From positions 18,408,001 to 18,472,000 of the forward strand of contig JAPTOF010000004.1 of NCBI GenBank assembly GCA_028554755.1: a stretch of DNA of 64,000 nt, written 5' to 3'. The notes beneath the pieces are model-generated. The model was not told the DNA's origin. It was given only the letters and a program-made list of their open reading frames with translations, and made no database searches. The position numbers were made by a program, and so were the translations under genes. Each line of letters opens with the position of its first letter. Positions within the stretch are counted from its first letter, which is position 1. Below are positions 48,001-60,000 of this stretch, one piece after another. Source of the DNA: Cordia subcordata. Its lineage: Eukaryota > Streptophyta > Magnoliopsida > Boraginales > Cordiaceae.

Positions 48001-51000
48001 CAAATTGCACCATTATTGTTCTCTGAAGTTGTGATTAGCAAGATAAGAATACATTACACTTGCAGTTTTGAGGTATTCTAAAAGTTTGAAAATATGATTA
48101 GGCAGCAGGAAGAGGCAAAATGAAGAATTTTGAGTCCTCTGAGGTGATCTTACCTCAGCTTAGGTTCTATGTGATAGACAAACTTGTCATCGTGCTAATT
48201 TGTTGCACCATACTGTTATTTTTAATCTTGAATACTTTATGCAAAGCAAGTTTGAATACTTTATGCAAAGCAAGTTTGAATACTTTATGCAAAGCAAGTT
48301 TTTCATTCTTTTGGCTTCTGCTTTAACTGATTTTTCATCTAGTATTGCCTTCCCAAACTCTTTTTTGTTCTCCACAGGTCGTCTCTCTCATGGATCACAG
48401 TATCTTTTTTTTATGCCATTTGCTTGTTATGGATTTCTTTGTTCCTGGTTCATGATACTTTTTAGTCTTTTTTCAGCCACCAACTAGTGGTATATAGCAA
48501 TTGATTTCTGATGTGTAATCTGTAAATCTCAACTTATGAAATTTTATATATATTCACAGGCTCGATGCGCTTTCTGTTTTACCATCATCCTTTGGTTCCC
48601 AAGACGCATCTAAGATTCTCTCTCTTTCCTCATCTGTTCAGATGGCCCTGAAGGTGAGCAAGTTACTGGGTGCCAATTTGTTACTTTGCATACTTGTTTT
48701 AATCATCTGTTGTTATTTTCAGTCTAATCAAGCCCTTATCCTGGGGGAGTCATGTGTATTTAGCCATGGCTTTGTTAAGGTAAATTCTGTTGACTAGACT
48801 CACTAAGTTATCTAATAATTATCTATTTACTGTTGATTTGGTCATTACATGCATTGATTTGTTTGAGCCTGATCCATATGAGTCCTCATAAGAATCTTGT
48901 TTATCGATTCTTTTTTGTTTTGGAACTCCAAACTGCTTTCCCCTGGTTTTTAACAAGATTTCGTGCATATATTAGCCCTTGGTGCTTCTTCATAGTTAAT
49001 ATTATCACCTTTATTTTGAGGATTTCTTAATGTTGAGAAAAAATAAAATAAGGCTTTCGTACTTTCAACCGTACTTAACACTCCCTTTGTGGGAGAGAGC
49101 TAGTACATACATAATTGCTACACTTAACACTCCCACTCAAGCTTGAGCATATATATCATAAGTACCTAGCTTGTTACAAATATATTTAACATGGGAGCCA
49201 CTAAGAGATAAATCAGTTAATTAATCACTATAGCTAACATAAGAAGTAACAAGCTCTTTTGATAACAACTTCTCTCTCACAAAGTGACAATCAATCTTTA
49301 TATGCTTTGTTTGTTTAGAACATTGGATTTGTGGCAATATGAATGGTAGTTTGATTATCACAGATAAACTTTTTCGAACAAGGACCACCAAACCCAATTT
49401 CTGTGAGAAGATTCTTAACCCATATTAACTCACAAGTAGCAAGACCCATAGCTCGATCTTCTGACTTAGCACTTGAGCGTGCAACCACATCTTGTTTCTT
49501 ACTTTTCCATGAGACCAGATTTCTTCTAATGGACACACAATATCCAGAAGTTGACCGCCTATCAGAAAGACTACTTGCCTAATCTGCATCTGAGTACCCA
49601 ATAAATTTCTATATGCCCCCTATTACTGTAAAGCAATCCTTTTCCAAGAGATCTTTTAATATACCTCAAAATTTGAAGAACTACATCCCAATGCCTTGTT
49701 CGTGGAGCATTTAAGAATTGACTTACCGCACTAACTGCAAATGAGATGTCTGGTCGAGTCACAGTAAGATAATTAAGTTTTCCGACCAATCTTCTATATC
49801 TTCCTGGATTTGTCATCACTCCCCCTTTTCCGGCTGAAGTTTTACATTTGGTTCCATCGGTAGATCACAGGGTCGTGCACCAAGCAATCCTGCCTCACTC
49901 GGTATATCTAAAGCATATTTTCGTTGAGATACGAATACTCCTTGTTTTGACTTTGCCACCGCTATGCCCAAGAAATAATGTAAATGACCTAGATCCTTGG
50001 TTTAGGACTTTTGATGGAGAAATGCTTTTAAGTCATTTATGCCTGCAATATCATCACCAATTATTACAATATCATCAACGTACATAATTAGCAAAAGGCG
50101 TTTTTCATTAGAACAATGATAAAAGACAGAATGATCAACACCACAATGTGTCAATCCAAATTCAAGAACCACCATACTGAGACGTCCAAACCAAGCTCGA
50201 GGAGATTGCTTGTGACCATATACACCTCTTCATAAAGATCACCATTAAGATAGGCATTTTTAATATCAAGTTGGTAAAGAGACCAATTGTGTATAGTAGC
50301 AAGAGTAAGAAATATACGATCAGAGGACATTTTCGCAACAGGGGAAAAATATCACCATAGCAAGACTGTGAACTTGTGTATATCCCTTGGCCACAAGATA
50401 GGCCTTCAGGCAATCAACGCGTCCGTTTGGAGATACCTTTACAGTGTATACCCAATGACAACCAACATGGGACTTACTAGGCGGTAACTTAACCAAGTTC
50501 CATTATCATGTAATGCAGACATCTCAAGTATAATAGCCCTCAAACCTAGATGAGCACATGCTCTTACCACAATCTTAGGTGTATAAACAAAAGATAAAGA
50601 GGTAACAAATGAGGCATAGGAAGGGGATAAAACCATCATATGTGACCAAATTCGAAAGGATGTTGGGTGGTGCAAGAGTGAATACCTTTACGGAGTGCAA
50701 TAGGGAGGTCGATGACAGAAGGTACGACAACAGGGCCTGGATTTTAAGGCGCTGAGCCAGTTGGTATCGGTGGAGGTGATGGAGCACGATGGCGATGGGA
50801 ATAAACCCGAAGGTCCGGTCTATCCAGATTTCTCTTTCCTTTTTTTTTTTTTTTCAAAATGCTCTCTTCTTTTCATGATTTCTTTTTTCTTTCTGAATGA
50901 ACTCCATAGGCCTGCTTTTCATACCAACTCTTCACTAATGTAGACAACACACCACAAGAGATCAATAGGATTTTTTAAGGGTTGTAATGTAAGGCTCAGG

Positions 51001-54000
51001 TAGGGGCTATCAAAAGAAAAGATAGAATAGGATTCACAAACAAGACCAAGAGAACTCAAATGAACCTACAATGAAATACAAAACACTCTCAAATCATAGC
51101 ACCTAGACAAAAGAATGCATAACTCCTCCTTTCACTTTTAAAACTCATCACCTTCTTTCCAAATTTCCTTTTCTCATGCACTTTCTATGAATTTTAAGTT
51201 TTAATGTTACTTGTTGTGTGAAATCAGCAAGTGCACGAAATTGTGACAAGTAATAAAGAGTGAGTAGAGTATTGTTCCCACGACGAGGTTATATCAAGTA
51301 CCAAAATTTAAAGCTCCCTATGTTATCTAGAATACTAAATTCAAACGAAAATAACGTGCACAAATTAAAATCTAAACTAAAGACTCGATGAATATAACCT
51401 AACAATTAATGATGGCAAATCTAGGAATTTAGATTTCATCTAGTGTTTTCCTGTGATTCACTTAAATTGATTAATTGAATTTACTTTCCCGGTTAATGAC
51501 TAGATCCGGTTAGTCATTGAAGTTGCCTTTCGAAATACTAATACTGTATTTATGCTAACCCTATATCTACTTCTGTGATCATAATCATTAACATAAACCC
51601 ATTAAGCTCTATGGTAATCTATGCATTCGGTCATGTAGTGGCTTAGGCGTGCATGAGTCATACGATGTCACATAGCATTTGTTTTTATTTCTAAAGAACA
51701 AAACTCCTACGTCTATTGTCTCAATGACTGTTATACTTCAGCTTTCGGTCCTTCATACAACAGTTTAAACATGCAAATAGTGATCAAGTATTTGCAAGAA
51801 AAAAATGCCCTAAGACAATAGATTGACCATTCAACAATCATTCAAATTAACAGTTCAAGCAATCACAGGAAAACAGAAGGCTGCATTTGAATCCTAGAAT
51901 GAAAGAATTAGCTACTCATAGTTAAAGAAATTAAAAAGTGAAAAGATGAAATTAATAACTGGAACATAAGAAAATAATAAAAATTCTAAAACTGAAATTT
52001 AAATATTAAATCTAAAATTTAAAGTGAAATCTAAGATTAGACACTAAAAGTAAAAACTAATTCTAAACTGAAAGTAAGACTAAGCTAAAATTGTTACTGG
52101 ATGTTAAATACTAAAATTAGAATCTAAGGACAAAAATAAAATCTAACAGAAAATTTAAACGAAAAGAAATTCAGAACGAAGAACCCAACATTGCTTCATA
52201 TTCTTCCAAGTCTCCCTTGTTGTGCGCTGCTTCAACTTCTCAGATTCCTTTGCCAAAGTCTGCTTGTCTCCCTGTAGTGATTTTAACCAAAAGGCAATTC
52301 CCAATTATTCATGCACGAGGCCCATTTGTTTCTTTTATTTTCCAGATTTTCGTATTGACTTTCAACAGCAATTTTCACCATCTTAGAGTTGGAACCAGCT
52401 TGAGCACAAAAAATGAAAGATGTAGATCTTGAAGCTAGGCTTCTGTGGCCGCTTGAATAACCTGATTTTGATGCCTGATCAAAAAGTTATGCCAAAAATA
52501 AGAAAATTGTGCAAATCTGTCCATTTTTCCTAACCTGCTAAAATTCTGAAAATCCGATCCCATTCCAACCTCGAGATGTGGAATCGTCTTGCGCCATATG
52601 TACTGAGATTGTTCGGGGACATGGTTGAAGCCCCGTGAAGAAATTCAAAACCAAATAAGTTCAAATTCATCCCAAAAATCTCCGAAAAGCTCGAAATTAA
52701 GTTTCGTAAGATATAGAATTTAATTGAAAATATAAGCTCAACAAATACCCCAAACATAAATCTTGCTCGTCCCCGAGCAAAAGAATGAAACATGAGAACA
52801 TGGATTAATTTCACATGATTGTCTTAGAGATTTCAAACAATAAAAAGCGCAAGGAAGACTCAAGACAATATGAGACTTTAAGTTCCAATTCAAACATCAG
52901 CAACACCTTAAATTGAGTTCTTGGTGGGCGTGTGAATAACCAATAATATTATCATGCTAGCAACTCAAATCAATCCAATACAAACAAGTGAATAATGAGA
53001 CTGATCTCGCTCAAAGAATTTCTCAATCTTTTCTCTCATTTTTTAGAATTTTTTTATTCTTTCTTTTTTCTCACTTTTTTTTTCCTTTTTTATTTCCAAA
53101 CATGCTTTCTTCTTTTTCTTCCATGACTTTTCTTCTCTTTTTTCTCTGAATGAACTCCATAGGCCTACTTTTTATACCAACTATCCGCTAATGTAGACAA
53201 CACACTACCAAAGATTATAAGGACTTTTTAAAGATTGAAATGTAAAACTCGGGTAGGGCTACCAAAAGAAATGATAAGATAGGATTCACAAAAAAGAACA
53301 AGATAACTTAAATGAACCTCTCAATGAAGCACAAAATACTCTTAACCAAAAGGCAGTTCCCAATTATTCATGCATGGGGCCCATTTGTTTCTTTTATTTT
53401 CCAGATTTTCATTTTGACTTTCGACAGCAATTTTCACCATCTTAGAGTCGGAACAGGCTCAAGCACAAAAAATGAAAGTCGTAGATGTTGAAGTTAGCCT
53501 TCCGTGGCCGCTTGAATCACCTCATTTCATTGCCTGACCAAAAAGTTATGCTAAAATTATGGAGACTGCGCTAATTTGTCTAGTTTTCTTAACCTGTGAA
53601 AATTCTGAAATAAAACCAAATAAGCTCAAATTCATTCCAAAAATCTTTGAAAGGCTCAAAATTAAGTTTTGAAATTTATAGAATTAAACAGATTGCATTG
53701 GTCTTCTTTTGGTCTCAAAAGGCTTGGGCAAAGTGGGTGAGAGAAAACGGAAAAAGGTAACAAGAAACAATAAGGAAAGGAGAAAAGAAAAAGTCAAAGA
53801 AAATGGGGCCTACAATGGACTTCCATAAGCAAGAGTATGGACTTGGTCCATATTTGTCACGTGAGCACAAGCAGAGTCTTTAATGCATAAACATATCTTT
53901 TCTTCTTGCTTCCATGTGGGCCATCAGATAAGGAAACATGAGGCGGTGGTGATAGTGCCGACATATACACATATATATTAGTTAGAAGAGCATGCGAAAG

Positions 54001-57000
54001 GACGATGAGAAGCTCTGCGCGGCGCTGAAAGAAGAAGGATTTCATAGTAACATTTTCCTCAAAATTTATTTTCCTCTTTCTTTTTCTTTCAACTTAATAA
54101 ACTTGAAAAACAAAATTTTTTTCTATTAATTTTCAATCTTCTCTCTTTTTTTCATTCTTTCACAATTTAAGGAATCTCCACAACATGCTAACCTTTTCTT
54201 TCTTATCCTCTTTTTCTTCTCTTTCCAGCACTGGTTTTTGATGCTTAATAGCTTAACTTCCTTGGACCCCTTCAACAATACTTACTGCTATGTTTCAAAA
54301 TGGAGCAAATGAGTTCTCTTGTAAGGGTAAGGATAAAGAGTTTTAATGGTTAAAAGGTCAAGGGTAACGAGATTTAAACAAAGAAAAGGCTCATATATAT
54401 TCAGGCTCAAAGGGGTGAACTAAGGATAAATAATGAGGGTCAGGCTTGAAAGGTTCAAACGATCCAAAAATGGCCTAAATCATCTCCTTAATAGTACATT
54501 GTCTAGGATTTTGTTTCAAGTGGTGCTCAAACAAGTTTGAGAGTTCAAATATGAAATCAACAGCAAAATTCCTTAGCAAATCATAGCATCCAAACTAAAG
54601 AATGCACAACTCCCTCTTTCACTTCTCAAACAAATCCCTTGTTTCCAAATTTCCTTCTTTTTATGATCTCTACTCCATTGATCACATTCAAGCATTTTTT
54701 TTTCGTCTCAAAATTTATTTTTTCTCTCTTTTTCTTGCAACTTGATAAACTAGAAAACAAACAACTCTTTTTTCTATCTATTGAAAAAGAGAGAGACATT
54801 TAAAGGCTAGTAATATATTCTTATATATTAAAATAATTTGTAATACCTTTTATATAGGGTCTACTACAATTGGACAATAAACTATTTTCTCGATGTGGGA
54901 TAAATACTATTGCTACTTCAACACTCCCTTTCAAGCTGGAGCATATATATCATAGGTGCCCAACTTGTTACATATATACTCAACCTTAGGACCTCTCAAA
55001 AACTTAGTAAAATGGTTAGCCAACTAATAATTCGAACTAACGTGTGAAGTCACAATCTCTTTGGCTAGTACCTTACTTCTTACAAAGTGACAAGGGTTTG
55101 AAGCAATATGCATCGCCGCCTGATTATCACATACTAATTTCATGGGTTGAGAACAATCCACCCAATCTTCTCAAGCTTTGCTCATAACAATTCACATGTG
55201 GTTAGCCTCATAGTTCGGTATTCAGATTCAGTACTAAAGCGAGCCACAACTGCTTGCTTCTTACTTTTTCCATGATATAAGGTTGCCTCCAATGAAAATA
55301 CAATATCCAGAAGTGGACCGTCTATCAATGGGACAACAGGAGAGAAAGTATCGTCCTAATCAATGCCATAAACCTAGGTATCCCTTTTCACAACCAAGCG
55401 GGCTTTTAGACGGTTGACCGTACCATCTAGAGAGCATTTTACCATATAAATCCAACGAGCCCATTTAGAAATGCATTCTTGATGTCAAGCTGATGAAGAG
55501 GCCATCGAAACATAGCTGCAAGAGGAAGAAAAATGCGAATAGAGGACATTTTAGCAAAAAGAAAGAAAGTATCGTCCTAATCAATGCCATAAACTTGGGT
55601 ATCCTCTTTCACGACCAAGCGGGCTTTTAGATGGTCGGTCGTGCCATCTGGAGAGCATTTTACCGTATAAATCCAACGACAACCAACTCTAGATTTACCA
55701 ATCGGGAGATCAACCAAGTCTCATGTATCATTGGACTTTAGAGCAGACATTTCTTCCCTTATAGCCTCATGCGAACCCGGGTGTGCAAGTGCTTCTGAGA
55801 CGTGAGAAGGGACCGTGACAATTGAAAGGGAAGCAACAAAGGATAGATATGATGGGGATAAGACATTATAAGACACAAAATGAGAAATGGGATTTTTAGT
55901 AGTCCAAGAACGAGTATCTTTTCTGAGGGCAATGGGAATATCTAAGTCAGATGGTTGAGGGACGGGCTCAGGATCTGAAGGAGGTGAGAGAGACGGCACA
56001 GGAGCGTCAGGCGATTGCTGATGGCGTTGTCGTCGTTGATATGTCTGCGAATCCAGTCGATACAATCGAGACAAGTGAGCGGAGGAAGGGGAATCAGTAG
56101 TAGATGAGGTAATAGGGATAGGAGTAAGAGTAAATAAAGGGATAGGTAGCGGAAAATCATCAATCACTGTGCTAGATGCTTCAGGAGACGGACTAAAGTA
56201 GGACTGAGACTCAAAGAAGGTGACATCTGCACTAAAGAACAACATATCTAACTGAGGAGAGTAACACCGGTAGCCCTTTTAAGTACGACTATATCCTAGG
56301 AAGATGCACTTAATAGAGCGAGAACTCAATTTATCCAACCCAGGTGAGAAATTATGGACAAAACAGACGCACCCAAACACTTTAGGAGGACGATGATAAA
56401 TAGGTTCATGAAGACACAATACTGAAAAAAGAAGCCTATCATGGAGTATAGACGATGACATTCGATTAATAAGATAATATGCAGTAAGGACAGGATCATC
56501 CCAAAAATGAAGTGGAACATTCATATGTAAAAGAAGCATGCGAGCTTTCTCAATAAGATGCCTATTTTTGCACTCAGCAACTCCATTTTATTGAGGAGTG
56601 TAAGCATAAGAGGATTGATAGATGATCCCTTTAGACATCAGGAAAGAAGAAAAAGAAGATGAAAAATATTCCTTAGCATTGTCACTGCGTAAGATACGAA
56701 TTGTAGCCCCAAACTGAGTATGAATTTCATTCCAAAAAATTTGAAACATAGAATAGACTTAAGAACGATCTTTTAAAAAATATAACCAAGTTATGTGTGA
56801 AAAATCATCAATAAAAGTAACAAAATACTTATATCCAAATTTGGAAACATGATGGCTAGGTCCCTCTTGAATTACCACCTCATCTAATAGCTTAAGCTTG
56901 TAGAGAGGATATTGGTTTATTTATTTATTGTGTTAACATGCCCCATCACGTGTAGCGTAATTTGTTTAGAGTTTGCACGTGGACAGTTTTTAATGTTTTT

Positions 57001-60000
57001 TAAATGGGTGGCGGTGAGTTTTGAACCTGTGCCATTTGGCTTCCAGGTTCTGATACCATCTTAGAGTTACCACCTCATCTAAAAGATTAAGCTTGTAGAG
57101 TGGATATTTGTTTATTTATTTATTGTGTTAATAGTCCCCAGATGTCTGAATGAACTAACTGAAATGGGGTAGTTGCCCGCTTGTTACTACGATTTGTAAA
57201 GGAACTACGGGAATGTTTGCCTAGTTGACACAACTCACATAAAACTTCATTAACACTATCTAAAGAAGGGACCATTTTCTTTAGACTCGATAGAGATGGA
57301 TGACCAAGACGACTGTGGATCAGGTTCGGAGACGGGACCACAGCACAAGCGACTTTGGGATGGATATCAAAGTAATAAAGACCATTGGACTCAAGCCCTG
57401 TGCGAATCTGCTCGCTAGTTTTCCGATCCTGAACAATCACACCATCAGAGGTAAAGGTAACAAAATAGTTAAACAATTTTGTTAATTTGCTGACAGATAA
57501 TAAATTACAAGGAAATTTAGGGAGATAGAGAACAGAAGAAAAGGTTAAGGATGGTGTAAGATGGGCGGTCCCAACCCTAGAGACAATAGTGGAGGAACCA
57601 TCAGTAAGGGTCACAGAGGAATAGGAATTAGATGAGCGAAAATTGGTCAATAAGGAAAGATTACTCATATGATTGGAAGCTCTAGAGTCTGGGATCCACT
57701 TACCGGAGTGGGAAGATGACTAAGATAAATGGGTAGTAGAGGTAGTGACATGTGCAGCAGGAGAGGTGGAAGACTAGGTAGCTTGTTGAGATGCTTGAAG
57801 TTGAAGGTAGTGCATGTACTGAGATTTAGACAAAGTGTTAGTAGGTGGAGTACTTTGTGATGAAGCAGTCTGAAATGGTGTAGTCTTGACAGATAAAGTG
57901 TCAGAGACATCAACTTGAACAGCATGAGCAACTCCAGATGGTCGACCGTGTAAATCCCAACAAGTATCACGAGTATGACCCAGTTTCTGACAGAGTACAT
58001 TGAGGTCGAGAGGTTTGACCACCTCCTCTGTTTTAACCACCTCCTTTTCCACGGCCTCCTCGGGAAGCATTATCAGTACGTGTAACTGGCTGAGTAAGGA
58101 ATGCAGAGGCATGATCAGGACCCTTGGATATACTTCCAATACATGCACGGCTCAACTGATTATACACATCAGGCATTGGGGGTAAAGCTGGAGCTGACAG
58201 AATTTGTGATCGAACAGAGTCATATGAAGAGGGAAGACCTCGAAGCATGAGAACCACAAAGAGCTGCTCTCTTTGTTTCCGAGCAATATCACAGCAAGTA
58301 GGAAAAATTTCATTATATTCAGACATTGCGCTCTGGAAGCGCCCAAAATAAAGGGAAAGACTCTTTTCATCCAACTGTATACGCAGAAGATCATTAATGA
58401 CATCAAAGATCCGAGTGATATTGCTGGTATACATCTCTTGAGCCAAAGTCCAAATTTGTTTGCAAGTATAACACTGGTGAAATACAACATGCAACTCCGG
58501 TTCAATCGATTGAAGTAATAAACTGAGGAGTTGAGCATCAACCTGGTCTCATAGTTGAGACTTCTCCTCTGATAATTTGGGAGCATCTTCTGTCAAATAA
58601 GAACTAATCCTTGCCCTCAAAACCACAATTTCACAGCAAAAGACCACTAAGTAAAGTTACGACTGTTGAGTTTGGTCGTAGTGAGCACAGGAGTGCCAGT
58701 GAAATTCGGAACAGCAACAGTCATGTCAGAAAGCTTTTTAGAAATTTTTGAAAGATCATCTTTAGGAACAGTCTCGTCTTGAGCAACAGTGACCTTGGTA
58801 TCACTATCTATTGGAAGATTAACTTTGGAGGAGGCCATATTTCAACAAGCTAAGTTTAAAGGAAAAGGGGCAATGAGACAACGTGACCACAAAAGGAAAG
58901 AAAGACGCAATACATGAACCAACCACACATAATTGGTGTGTCATTTCTTTTTTTTCCCCTTTCTTTCTTTTCTTCCTTTTTTTCCTTTTTTTTTTTTTTT
59001 TTAAATGAAGGCTAAGTGTACAAGTCTGTTACCAAGGCAAATTAAAAAAAAGAAAATTAAAAAATTAAAAAAATAGAGAAAACAACAAATTAAAACTATA
59101 AAACATGAAAAAACTCATAATCTGAAAGTGAAGCTTAGCGTGGTGGAGAGAGAAGAGGGAGCTGAGCATGATGGTGGGCTTGGATCAAAACTCCGGTGAA
59201 GCTCCAGTAGGATTCTGGCGACGGTGTTGGTGCTATGTAGGTCGCTGCGGTGCGACGAGTATTTTGGTGGTAGTGGTTTCTAGTTAGCGGCAACGGTGAT
59301 AGTCTTTTTGTGAGTGTTTGGTGGTGGCTAGGGTTTATAATATATATTTATATTTTATATATATATATATATATGTATATTGTGTATATATATAATAATT
59401 TAGTAAATCCTAAGATAAATGTCTCTCCTTGGCTCTAGATACCATGTTGAAAAAGAGAGACATTTAAAGGCTAATAATATATTCTCATATACTACAGTTG
59501 GATAATAAACTATTTTCCCGATGTGGGATAAATACTATTACTACTTCGACACTATCAATTTTCAAATATTTTTTCTCCTCTCTCTCTTTTTTATTTTTTT
59601 TCTCATTCTTTCACAATGTAAGAAATCTCTACAACAAGCAACCTTTCTTTCTTTTTCCCCTTTTTCCAACATTGATTTGTAACACTCAATAGCTCAACTT
59701 CTTTAGACCTCTTCAATTCTACCCATTATTATGCTTCAAAATGGAGCAAATAAGTTCTTTTGAAAAGGTAAGGATAAAGAATTTAACCGTTAAAAGATCG
59801 AGGATAATGAGGTTTAAACAAAGAAAAAGGCTCAATACATATTCAGGCTTAAAGGGGCTACTGGGGATAAAGGATAAGGGTTAGGCTTGAAGGGCTCAAA
59901 TGATCCGAAAATGGCCTAAATCATCTCCCTAATAGTGCAATGTCTAGAATTTCGTCTTGAGTGGTACTCAAACAGGTTCTAGAGTTCAAAAATGCAATCA

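Larger units (their letters stand above)
54779..59551 (-). mobile_element. Ty1/copia element copia-4 in intron 8
   Basis: LTRs 59445-59551 (5' on minus) and 54779-54923 (3' on minus), with the perfect target duplication CTATC at 54774-54778 and 59552-59556. PBS TGGTATCTAGAGCC lies just inside the 5' LTR (59431-59444, minus) and a purine tract CTTGAAAGGGAG precedes the 3' LTR. Gag, protease and integrase are present but broken; RT is mostly deleted, with RNase H scraps near 55200-55270. A segment is internally repeated (55330-55440 and 55565-55670). TRIM-B sits in integrase. Confidence 0.93.
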
